Positions 1 through 6,202 of a DNA stretch of 8,102 nucleotides are shown here, in pieces. This stretch comes from Hyphomicrobiaceae bacterium (lineage in GTDB: Bacteria > Pseudomonadota > Alphaproteobacteria > Rhizobiales > MH13): positions 1 through 8,102 of the forward strand of contig JAGRKQ010000111.1 in the NCBI GenBank assembly GCA_020442235.1. The letters are read 5' to 3'. Each line of letters begins with the position of its first letter. Within the stretch, counting starts at the first letter, position 1. Both the position numbers and the translations under genes were made by a program. Under the pieces are notes generated by a model. That model saw only the letters and a program-made list of their open reading frames with translations. It ran no database searches and was not told the origin of the DNA.

Positions 1-1331
1 TCAAGGCGCTCTACCTGCCGAAGCTTACGTCCGGCGAATGGACCGGGACGATGAACCTCACCGAGCCGCAGGCGGGTTCGGATCTAGGGGCGTTGACCGC
101 CAAGGCCGAACCGGTCGGCGATGGGACTTATAAGATCTTTGGCACGAAGATCTTCATTACCTACGGCGATCACGAGCTGACCGACAACATCATTCACCTG
201 GTGTTGGCGCGTCTGCCCGACGCGCCACCGGGCACCAAAGGGATCTCTCTGTTCCTGGTTCCAAAGAAGCTTGTCAATGAGGATGGCTCTTTGGGTGAGC
301 GCAATGACGTCGTCTGCACCGGTCTTGAAGAAAAGCTCGGCATTCATGCGAGCCCGACGTGCGTGATGACCTACGGCGAAAAGGGCGGTGCGACCGGCTA
401 TCTTGTCGGCGAAGAAAATCGCGGCCTCGCGACCATGTTCATCATGATGAATGCGGCGCGCCTTGCGGTTGGTGTGCAAGGCGTTTCGGTTGCCGAGCGG
501 GCGACGCAGAGGGCGGTCGAATACGCAAACGAACGGCGGCAGGGCAAGGCGCTTTCCGGCGGGGGTTTTCCTGCGCCAATCGTTTATCATGCCGACGTGC
601 GGCGGATGTTGTTGACGATGCAGGCGATGACGCAAGCCGCGCGTTCGATCTGCCTGGTGACGGCGCGCGAAACGGATATCGCCCGACTTGCCGAAGATCC
701 TCAGCGCCAAGCCAAAGCGCTGGTGCGGGTAGCGCTGTTGACGCCAGTCGCCAAGGCTTTCTCGACCGATATCGGATGCGAGGTCGCGTCGCTTGGCGTG
801 CAGGTTCATGGCGGTATGGGCTTCGTCGAGGAAACGGGGGCGGCTCAGTATTACCGCGATGCGCGCATCCTGCCGATCTACGAGGGCACCAACGGCATTC
901 AGGCCATCGATCTCGTCACCCGCAAGCTGCCGCTTTCCGGCGGCGCAACGGTCAGCGCCGCGATCGAGGACTTCCGCAAGATCGCGGTCGCGGTGTCGGA
1001 GAAGAACGCCGCCGAATTCGGCGCCACCGGCGACGAACTGGAACGGGCCGTGACGGCGCTTCAGGAAGTGACGAAACACCTCCTGGAATCGGGGGCAAAC
1101 GATCCGGCGGCGCTTCTGGGCGCGGCAACGCCCTATCTCAGGCTCTTCGGCCTGACGGCGGGTGCGGCGCTTCTCGCCCGCGGCGCGCTCAGTGCCGGCA
1201 CGCTGGAGGCAACGGTCTCGGCGCGCGTCTTTGCCGAGCACTGGCTGACGGGTGCCGAAGGCATCGCCCGCACCATCCTGCGCGGAACGGCGGTTATCGG
1301 CGCCGATCTTGCCGACCTGCGCATCGCATGA
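1..1331 (+). CDS. Acyl-CoA dehydrogenase, DmdC-like (5' truncated by window edge)
   Basis: FAD-dependent acyl-CoA dehydrogenase, which would oxidise an acyl-CoA to the 2,3-enoyl-CoA in the cytoplasm. The frame is open from base 3 and codes for family-typical sequence (LPKLTSGEWTGTMNLTEPQ) before the first ATG at 51, so that ATG is internal and about 150 N-terminal residues lie outside the window. Visible in the 442-residue fragment: the FAD/substrate motif TEPQAGSD (fragment residues 20-27), the central beta domain with GTKIFITYG and KGISLFLVPK, the segment LVGEENRGLATMF, and YEGTNGIQA with the expected catalytic Glu encoded at 882-884. A C-terminal extension of about 130 residues follows, as in the roughly 590-residue DmdC/PF12806 type. 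DmdC acts on 3-methylmercaptopropionyl-CoA, but many relatives use ordinary acyl-CoAs, so the substrate is not assigned. It is first of three tightly spaced genes, 8 nt before the crotonase start. The 5' part is less GC-rich than the rest. Confidence 0.93.
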   Translation, partial: KALYLPKLTSGEWTGTMNLTEPQAGSDLGALTAKAEPVGDGTYKIFGTKIFITYGDHELTDNIIHLVLARLPDAPPGTKGISLFLVPKKLVNEDGSLGERNDVVCTGLEEKLGIHASPTCVMTYGEKGGATGYLVGEENRGLATMFIMMNAARLAVGVQGVSVAERATQRAVEYANERRQGKALSGGGFPAPIVYHADVRRMLLTMQAMTQAARSICLVTARETDIARLAEDPQRQAKALVRVALLTPVAKAFSTDIGCEVASLGVQVHGGMGFVEETGAAQYYRDARILPIYEGTNGIQAIDLVTRKLPLSGGATVSAAIEDFRKIAVAVSEKNAAEFGATGDELERAVTALQEVTKHLLESGANDPAALLGAATPYLRLFGLTAGAALLARGALSAGTLEATVSARVFAEHWLTGAEGIARTILRGTAVIGADLADLRIA

Positions 1332-1333
1332 GG
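1330..1333 (+). promoter_or_regulatory. Shine-Dalgarno deciding the crotonase start
   Basis: GAGG, overlapping the stop codon of the acyl-CoA dehydrogenase, lies 6 nt before the ATG at 1340. This favours 1340 over the in-frame ATG at 1328, which overlaps the upstream stop as ATGA and has no comparable purine tract. The arrangement suggests translational coupling of the two genes. Confidence 0.5.
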
Positions 1334-1339
1334 CCGGCC

Positions 1340-2083
1340 ATGGATGCGATCACCCGCGAAAAGGACGGCCCGGTCCAGATCCTGCGGTTCAACCGCCCGG
1401 ACAAGAAGAACGCCATCACGGTCGCAATGTACAAGGCGCTGGACGAAGGGCTTGCGGCCGGCGAACAGGACGAGAACGTCAAGGTGCACGCCGTTCTCGG
1501 CGTTCCCGGCGCATTCTGCGCCGGCAATGACATCGCCGACTTCCTGATGGCGGCGCAAAAGGGCACTCTTGGCGAAGAAGTGCTGGGCTTTCTGCGCCGT
1601 CTGGTGACGCTCGACAAGCCGATCGTCGCCGGGGTCGACGGGGTTGCCGTCGGCGTCGGCACCACCATGCTCATGCATTGCGACATGGTGCTGGCAACGC
1701 AGCGGTCGCTGTTCAAGACGCCCTTTGTCGATCTCGGGCTCGTGCCGGAAGCGGCCTCCAGCCTCGTCGCGCCCCGCCTCATGGGCCACGTGCGCGCCTT
1801 CCAGCTTCTTGCCGCCGGCGAAGCGATGGATGGCGCCGGCGCGCTGGCGAGCGGTCTCGTCAACCGCCTGGTGCCGGAAGCGGACCTGGAAACGGAAACG
1901 CTGAAGCTTGCGGCAAGGCTCGCCTCCCGCCCCGCAAATGCGCTGCGCACCGCGCGCCGCCTCATCAAGGGCGATCCTGCCGACATCCTCGCCCGCATCG
2001 ACGAGGAAGCGGAGCATTTCAGGTCGGCGCTGAAATCGCCCGAAGCGCAAGCCGCATTTCTCGCTTTCATGAGCCGCAAATAA
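1340..2083 (+). CDS. Crotonase-superfamily protein, probable enoyl-CoA delta-isomerase-like
   Basis: A 247-residue crotonase fold protein, normal single-domain length. FNRPDKKNAIT near the N-terminus and FCAGND (residues 59-64) form the CoA-binding/first oxyanion-hole region. VDGVAVGVGTTM carries the second oxyanion-hole glycine. Compared with mitochondrial enoyl-CoA hydratase, the two catalytic glutamates (E144 in GGGCE, E164 in QPE) align with Thr and Phe, so classical hydratase activity is unlikely. Instead LGLVPEAASS places a Glu at residue 137, where peroxisomal delta3,delta2-enoyl-CoA isomerases (ECI2/Eci1 type) hold their single catalytic Glu. I therefore infer an isomerase moving a double bond in an unsaturated acyl-CoA; it would be labelled enoyl-CoA hydratase by general annotation. 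It sits between the acyl-CoA dehydrogenase and an SDR and is probably co-transcribed with both. An alternative start is ATG 1328, adding four residues. Confidence 0.9.
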   Translation: MDAITREKDGPVQILRFNRPDKKNAITVAMYKALDEGLAAGEQDENVKVHAVLGVPGAFCAGNDIADFLMAAQKGTLGEEVLGFLRRLVTLDKPIVAGVDGVAVGVGTTMLMHCDMVLATQRSLFKTPFVDLGLVPEAASSLVAPRLMGHVRAFQLLAAGEAMDGAGALASGLVNRLVPEADLETETLKLAARLASRPANALRTARRLIKGDPADILARIDEEAEHFRSALKSPEAQAAFLAFMSRK

Positions 2084-2094
2084 ACGGCCGGATC

Positions 2095-2099
2095 AGGAG
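2095..2099 (+). promoter_or_regulatory. Shine-Dalgarno of the SDR gene
   Basis: AGGAG lies 7 nt upstream of the ATG at 2107, in the 23-nt gap after the crotonase stop. It fixes the start of the SDR gene, although the same frame stays open far upstream through the crotonase gene. Confidence 0.7.
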
Positions 2100-2106
2100 A
2101 CGCCCC

Positions 2107-2970
2107 ATGGCAAGCCTCAAGGACAAGACCCTCTTCATCACCGGGGCAAGCCGCGGGATCGGCCTGGCCATCGCCCTGCGCGCAGCGCGCGATGGTGCCA
2201 ACATCGCCGTTGCCGCCAAGACGTCGCGGCCGCATCCCAAGCTGCCCGGAACCGTCTTTTCGGCCTGCGAGGAAATCGAGGCTGCGGGCGGCAAGGCCCT
2301 GCCCATCGTGCTCGACGTGCGCGAGGAAAAGGAGGTCGCGGCGGCGATGGACAAGACCGCCGAAACCTTTGGCGGCATCGACATTCTCGTCAACAACGCT
2401 TCCGCGATCCAGTTGACGCCGCTGGAGATGACCGATGTCCGGCGCATGGACCTGATGCTCGGCATCAACACCCGCGGCACGCTGGTCGCTTCCAAATTCG
2501 CCATTCCGCATCTGGCGCGGTCCGGGAACCCGCACATCCTCATGCTGTCGCCGCCGCTCGACATGAAGACGAAATGGTTCGCCGGCCACACGCCCTATTC
2601 GATTGCCAAGTTCGGCATGAGCCTTGCCGTGCTCGGCCTTGCCGGCGAGCTGAAGGGCAAGGGCATCGGCGTCAATGCGCTGTGGCCGCGCACCACCATC
2701 GCCACCAGTGCGGTGAAGAACCTGCTCGGGGGCGATGCCTTGATGCAGGCGAGCCGCACGCCGGACATTCTTGCCGATGCCGCCCATGCGATCTTCACCA
2801 GCCCGGCGCGGGAGCTGACCGGCCGGTTCATCATCGATGACACGTTCCTTTTCGAGCGCGGCGAGCGCGATTTCGACAAGTATCGGGTCAATCCGGCGCT
2901 GCCGCTGCAACAGGACTTTTTCGTTCCCGACGACAGCGAGCCGCCGGTTTCGCTCGGGCCCGTGGCATGA
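2107..2970 (+). CDS. SDR family oxidoreductase, HSDL2-like
   Basis: A 287-residue NAD(P)-dependent short-chain dehydrogenase/reductase. Rossmann signature TGASRGIG at residues 12-19, structural NNAS at 96-99, and catalytic Ser148 (in MLSPP), Tyr164 and Lys168 (YSIAK). The phrases AAKTSRPHPKLPG, LSPPLDM and VNALWPRT are characteristic of the hydroxysteroid dehydrogenase-like protein 2 (HSDL2) branch. Human HSDL2 carries a C-terminal sterol carrier (SCP2) domain. Here the SDR core ends near FIIDDTFLF (241-249) and only a tail of about 40 residues follows (FDKYRVNP, FFVPDD), so there is no SCP2 domain. The substrate is unknown; placement after an acyl-CoA dehydrogenase and an isomerase-like crotonase suggests a hydroxyacyl- or oxoacyl-type lipid intermediate, which is inference. 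It starts 23 nt after the crotonase stop, so co-transcription is likely. Confidence 0.93.
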   Translation: MASLKDKTLFITGASRGIGLAIALRAARDGANIAVAAKTSRPHPKLPGTVFSACEEIEAAGGKALPIVLDVREEKEVAAAMDKTAETFGGIDILVNNASAIQLTPLEMTDVRRMDLMLGINTRGTLVASKFAIPHLARSGNPHILMLSPPLDMKTKWFAGHTPYSIAKFGMSLAVLGLAGELKGKGIGVNALWPRTTIATSAVKNLLGGDALMQASRTPDILADAAHAIFTSPARELTGRFIIDDTFLFERGERDFDKYRVNPALPLQQDFFVPDDSEPPVSLGPVA

Positions 2971-3018
2971 CGGTTTGCGCGTTGGGGATAAGCTGCTAAG
3001 CCTTCGCGACCCACGCAC

Positions 3019-3025
3019 AAGGAGG
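3019..3025 (+). promoter_or_regulatory. Strong Shine-Dalgarno of the dihydroorotase-family gene
   Basis: AAGGAGG is a full-length Shine-Dalgarno 7 nt before the ATG at 3033. It is the strongest ribosome binding site I see in the window. Within the 62-nt gap after the SDR gene I found no convincing promoter, so read-through from the upstream operon is possible. Confidence 0.75.
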
Positions 3026-3032
3026 CAGCCCC

Positions 3033-4361
3033 ATGGTGTTCGACAAGGTGTTCCGCAACGCGGTTGTGGTCAATCAGGACGGCACCGGGGTGCGGGACAT
3101 CGCCATCAAGGATGGCAAGATCGCCGCAATCGGCTCGATTGATGCAGCCAGCGCCGGCACGGTGATCGACTGCACCGGGCTCCACATCCTGCCCGGCGTC
3201 ATGGACACGCAGGTGCATTTCCGCGAGCCCGGCGCCGAGCACAAGGAAGATCTCGAATCCGGGTCGCTCGCCGCCGTGATGGGCGGTGTGACCGCCGTCT
3301 TCGAGATGCCGAACACCAACCCGCTGACAACCAGCGAAGCCGCGCTTGCCGACAAGGTGGCGCGCGGGCGCCACCGGATGCACTGCGATTTTGCCTTCTG
3401 GGTCGGCGGCACGCGCGACAATGCCGACAGCGTTGCCGAACTGGAACGGCTGCCGGGCGCGGCGGGCATCAAGGTGTTCATGGGGTCCTCGACCGGCGAT
3501 CTTCTCGTTGAAGACGACGAGGGCGTGCGCCGCATCCTGTCGAATGTGCGCCGCCGGGCGGCCTTCCATTCCGAGGATGAGTTCCGCCTGCGCGACCGGC
3601 TGGGTGAGCGCGTTCCCGGCGATCCCGCCTCGCATCCGGTCTGGCGCGACGAGGAAGCGGCCGTCCTTTCCACCACCCGGCTTCTGGCGCTCGCCGAGGA
3701 AACCGGTGCGCGCATCCATGTCCTGCATGTGTCGACCGCCGAGGAAGTGCCGATCCTTGCCCGCTGCAAGAACCACGCCTCGGTCGAGCTGACGCCGCAT
3801 CATTTGACGCTGAGTGCCGACGATTACGAGCGGCTCGGCACCTATCTGCAAATGAACCCGCCGGTGCGCGACAAGCGTCACCGCGCGGTGCTGTGGCAGG
3901 CGATCTCCAGCGGCATTGCCGATGTCTTCGGCTCCGACCATGCCCCGCACAGCCGCGCCGAAAAGGACAAGCCCTACCCGGAAAGCCCCTCCGGCATGCC
4001 CGGTGTGCAGACCCTCGTGCCGGTGATGCTCGATCACGTGGCGCGCGGGCGCCTGTCGCTGGAACGCTTCGTCGACATGACCAGTGCCGGGCCGCAGCGC
4101 CTCTTCGGCATAGCCGGCAAGGGCCGCATCGCCGTCGGCTACGACGCCGACCTGACGGTCGTTGACCTGAAGCGCCAGACCGAGATCACCGACGACTGGA
4201 TCGCCTCCAAATGCGGCTGGACGCCCTATGCCGGCATGACGGTGATGGGCTGGCCGGTCGGCACGGTGATCCGCGGGCGCAAGGTGATGTGGGAAGGCGA
4301 ATTGCAGGCCGCGAGCCTTGGCGAACCGGTGGTCTTTTCCGAAGCTCTGCCGCGCCGGTGA
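3033..4361 (+). CDS. Dihydroorotase-family cyclic amidohydrolase with Gln at the first metal-ligand position
   Basis: A 442-residue member of the dihydroorotase/hydantoinase amidohydrolases, in the group usually annotated dihydroorotase. Landmarks of the metal-dependent TIM barrel: DTQVHFREPG (58-67), IKVFMGSSTG with Lys147, FHSEDE with His179, HVLHVS with His232, substrate-binding MNPPVRD, and GSDHAPH with Asp302. The order and spacing fit class I dihydroorotases, with two departures. The HxH pair is Gln60-x-His62. Lys147 lies where hydantoinases and allantoinase carry a carboxylated lysine, while class I dihydroorotases use an Asp. Arg64, the usual carboxylate-binding residue, is kept. The reaction could be dihydroorotate/carbamoyl-aspartate interconversion in pyrimidine synthesis or hydrolysis of another cyclic amide. 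No pyrB lies next to it in this window; its neighbours are acyl-CoA genes. I leave the symbol blank because I suspect a paralogue rather than the housekeeping PyrC. Confidence 0.9.
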   Translation: MVFDKVFRNAVVVNQDGTGVRDIAIKDGKIAAIGSIDAASAGTVIDCTGLHILPGVMDTQVHFREPGAEHKEDLESGSLAAVMGGVTAVFEMPNTNPLTTSEAALADKVARGRHRMHCDFAFWVGGTRDNADSVAELERLPGAAGIKVFMGSSTGDLLVEDDEGVRRILSNVRRRAAFHSEDEFRLRDRLGERVPGDPASHPVWRDEEAAVLSTTRLLALAEETGARIHVLHVSTAEEVPILARCKNHASVELTPHHLTLSADDYERLGTYLQMNPPVRDKRHRAVLWQAISSGIADVFGSDHAPHSRAEKDKPYPESPSGMPGVQTLVPVMLDHVARGRLSLERFVDMTSAGPQRLFGIAGKGRIAVGYDADLTVVDLKRQTEITDDWIASKCGWTPYAGMTVMGWPVGTVIRGRKVMWEGELQAASLGEPVVFSEALPRR

Positions 4362-4373
4362 GGTCGCAAGGCC

Positions 4374-5003
4374 TCAGTCCCCGGCGATGAAATAGTGCCA
4401 GGTGCCGTCCGGTCCGATGCCGACGCGCCAGAAGATATAGGCCCCGAACTGACGCATGGTCTCCAGATCGGAGGCCGTGACCAGCGTCAGAAGCTGCACC
4501 GTCTGCGAGGGCGACAGCGCCTCCAGCGGCCATTCGGCAAACCAGGGCCAGACATAAAGCTCCTGATCGGTGCCGGGATTGATGCGCACATATCCGGCAT
4601 CCAGAATCTCGGTCAGAACGGCAAGGATTTCATATCCGTCCGCATCGCCCGAAGCGTTCTTCAGGAAGACGATCGGGTCGCTGATCTCGCCATAGGAAAA
4701 CAGCGGCGGCAACTCGTTCGATTCGATCACCGGCCGCAGGGCCTCGATGTCGCCGGTCACGGCGGCGCGCAGGATCGCCGCCCGCATGCGCGCAACCGGT
4801 TCGGGAAGCTGTGAAAGATCGAATTGCGGCAGGGGCCCTGCCGCCTCTGCTGCAGGGGCTTGCGGCGCATCCGTTGCGCCGGCTTCCCCGTCAACCGGTT
4901 GGGTGTCTTCGACTTGCGGGCGGATCACCTGCGTTGCGACCGGCCGTGTCGTCTGGGCCTGCGCGGAAGGCGCGGCCGCAAGACCCAAAAGGGCGAGCGT
5001 CAT
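4374..5003 (-). CDS. Secreted protein of unknown function
   Basis: A 209-residue protein that I do not assign to a named family. From the ATG at 5003 it begins with a short hydrophobic signal-like segment (residues 1-16, ending SAQA, cleavage likely before Gln17). An Ala/Pro/Glu-rich linker runs to about residue 58, then a compact domain of about 150 residues starts at LPEPVARMR and ends in the aromatic, glycine-rich tail RVGIGPDGTWHYFIAGD. The domain shows GDIEALRPVIESNELPPLF and LYVWPWF. A periplasmic location is inferred. The frame extends upstream to a TTG at 5090, which would supply basic n-region residues, but codons in 5004-5090 include AGA, CGA, GGA, AGG and CTT, unlike the rest of the gene, so I prefer 5003. 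It converges on the dihydroorotase gene (12 nt between stops) and is divergent to the LysE-type exporter. It resembles conserved hypothetical proteins of Rhizobiales, from memory only. Confidence 0.75.
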   Translation of the reverse strand: MTLALLGLAAAPSAQAQTTRPVATQVIRPQVEDTQPVDGEAGATDAPQAPAAEAAGPLPQFDLSQLPEPVARMRAAILRAAVTGDIEALRPVIESNELPPLFSYGEISDPIVFLKNASGDADGYEILAVLTEILDAGYVRINPGTDQELYVWPWFAEWPLEALSPSQTVQLLTLVTASDLETMRQFGAYIFWRVGIGPDGTWHYFIAGD

Positions 5004-5089
5004 CAGCCCGGCGACATGGCCTTGTGCCCTTCGGTGCGGGCCTCTAAGTCCTTTGGAAAGGCACCGGAAAACGGAGTTCTCTGCGGCCA
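5004..5089. promoter_or_regulatory. Divergent intergenic region, presumed promoters
   Basis: These 86 nt separate the divergent secreted-protein and LysE-family genes, so at least one promoter is expected here. On the + strand a weak sigma70-like pair can be drawn: TTGTGC at 5022-5027 and TAAGTC at 5045-5050 with 17 nt between. GGAG at 5073-5076 is the nearest Shine-Dalgarno to the ATG at 5090, with a rather long 13-nt spacer. I see no clear operator palindrome. Assignment rests mostly on gene layout. Confidence 0.3.
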
Positions 5090-5764
5090 ATGGAATGGGT
5101 CCTGTTTGCCATCGGTCTGGGGATGGGCGTCATCGTGTCCGTGCCGGTCGGTCCCGTCAATGTGCTCTGCATTGATCGGGCGTTGCGCGCCGGCTTTCTG
5201 GCCGGTCTTGCAGCCGGTCTTGGCGGAGTTGTGGCCGATGCGGTTTTTGCCTCGGCGGCGCTTTTCGGGCTGTCGGCGGTTCAGGGGCTGATCGCCGAAC
5301 ACCAAAGGATGATCGCCGGGGCGGGCGGTCTGATCCTCATCGGTTTCGGGATTGCCATCCTTCGGAGGAAGTCCGGCCCTGCCTGCAGCGACGGCGGCGC
5401 GGCCGATCACCTTCATGCGGCGCTATCCGGCTTTCTCGTCACGATCACCAATCCGGGCGCGCTGTTCGGCTTCTTCGCGCTCTATTCCGGGCTCGGGTCC
5501 TATGGGCCGGAACCGGGAAACTGGAGCGAGGGACTGGCGCTTCTCGGCGGCACGCTGACGGGCGCAGGCCTGTGGTGGGCCGGATTGTCGGGCATCGTCG
5601 CGCGCCACCGCGAACAGATCGGGGCAGGCTGGACACGGCGGCTGAACAGGGTCGCCGCACTGGTGCTCATCGCCTTCGGGCTGTTTCTTCTCGGTGAGCT
5701 GGCCTATGCGCTGGCGACCGGGGCCGACACGCTCTCCGTCATCGACCCGCAGGAGCCGTCCTGA
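5090..5764 (+). CDS. LysE/RhtB family translocator
   Basis: A 224-residue inner-membrane protein of the LysE family, whose known members export amino acids or related small metabolites. Six hydrophobic segments are visible at about 1-27, 34-64, 74-92, 108-135, 148-171 and 184-210. The first contains the family hallmark SVPVGPVN (17-24), a variant of the usual PPGP, followed by a basic residue and the Gly/Ala-rich second helix. A second family feature is TNPGALFGFF (120-129) at the start of helix four. The length is typical of LysE/RhtB proteins. The start at ATG 5090 gives the expected N-terminus directly on helix one. Its substrate cannot be read from sequence. It is convergent with the 87-residue gene downstream (32 nt between stops). 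Confidence 0.9.
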   Translation: MEWVLFAIGLGMGVIVSVPVGPVNVLCIDRALRAGFLAGLAAGLGGVVADAVFASAALFGLSAVQGLIAEHQRMIAGAGGLILIGFGIAILRRKSGPACSDGGAADHLHAALSGFLVTITNPGALFGFFALYSGLGSYGPEPGNWSEGLALLGGTLTGAGLWWAGLSGIVARHREQIGAGWTRRLNRVAALVLIAFGLFLLGELAYALATGADTLSVIDPQEPS

Positions 5765-5796
5765 GAATTGTCGATGAGGCGCGCGGCTCTCGGGCG

Positions 5797-6060
5797 TCAG
5801 TGCGCCGGGCCGGCAAGCGTGTAATAGCCGCCGCGCACGCCCAGAACGGTCTTTTCCAGCGAGCGTGCCACCGCATCCTCGCCATAGACGCCGACCAGCC
5901 GCATCACGGACTGGAACAGCGCCGCCTCGGCGACGCCGATCTCCGACACGCCTTCTTCCTCGGCGGCATCGAACAGCGCGCTGACGAGTTCGATGGCGGC
6001 GGTGCGTTCGCCGGTCTTGCCCGGTTCTGCGTTCACGGCTTTTGCGGTTGAGGTTTTCAT
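5797..6060 (-). CDS. Small hypothetical protein
   Basis: An 87-residue protein that I do not recognise. It begins at an ATG and has a Lys/Thr/Glu-rich N-terminus (1-20) followed by two or three likely amphipathic helices (AAIELVSALFDAAEE, VAEAALFQSVMRLV, EDAVARSLEKTV) and ends GGYYTLAGPAH. There is no signal peptide, membrane segment or cysteine, so it is probably cytoplasmic. Regular codon use with G/C third positions and a sensible amino-acid composition support it as real; the opposite strand in the same region gives an Arg/His-rich, implausible translation. The Shine-Dalgarno is weak. It is the distal gene behind the TIGR02301-type gene on the same strand, with 142 nt between them, so it may have its own promoter. 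Function unknown. Confidence 0.72.
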   Translation of the reverse strand: MKTSTAKAVNAEPGKTGERTAAIELVSALFDAAEEEGVSEIGVAEAALFQSVMRLVGVYGEDAVARSLEKTVLGVRGGYYTLAGPAH

Positions 6061-6120
6061 CGGCCCGATCGGTTTGCCGGCTGCGGGGCAGCCCTGTTGC
6101 GATCAGTGATACCACGTTCA

Positions 6121-6138
6121 CCGCCTGAGGCGAGGCGG
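6121..6138. repeat. Short inverted repeat in the 6061-6202 gap
   Basis: CCGCCT at 6121-6126 and AGGCGG at 6133-6138 form a perfect 6-bp stem around a 6-nt loop, between two - strand genes. There is no T-run on either strand, so it is not a standard terminator. Nearby, GTTAA at 6152-6156 and GTTAAC at 6174-6179 are repeated, but their 18-nt spacing does not match the CtrA pattern TTAA-N7-TTAA. The role is unknown and chance is quite possible. Confidence 0.3.
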
Positions 6139-6202
6139 GGATGAAGGAACGGTTAAGCGTTTCTTTCACGAAGGTTAACGAAGGCGCCGGCATTTGACCG
6201 GA

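Noticed and set aside
1340..2083. Crotonase as DmdD (methylthioacryloyl-CoA hydratase), completing a DMSP demethylation pathway with the DmdC-like gene
   Set aside because: Both hydratase-type catalytic glutamates are absent, and no DmdA or DmdB is visible in the window.
84..3018. Long - strand open frames opposite the acyl-CoA dehydrogenase, crotonase and SDR genes
   Set aside because: Their translations are Arg/His/Ala-rich with no motif, and they lie fully antisense to genes with clear family signatures; in high-GC DNA such mirror frames are expected.
2595..4037. 480-codon - strand open frame opposite the dihydroorotase-family gene
   Set aside because: Mirror frame of a gene with intact amidohydrolase motifs; the translation has no recognisable domain.
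4359..4378. Bidirectional terminator between the convergent dihydroorotase and secreted-protein genes
   Set aside because: Only a 4-bp GAGG/CCTC match with no T-run can be drawn in the 12-nt gap and its edges.
6152..6179. CtrA binding site
   Set aside because: The two TTAA boxes are 18 nt apart, not the 7 nt required by the consensus.
5423..6193. 256-codon - strand open frame spanning the exporter and the 87-residue gene
   Set aside because: Strongly Arg-rich, overlaps two better-supported genes, and shows no domain.
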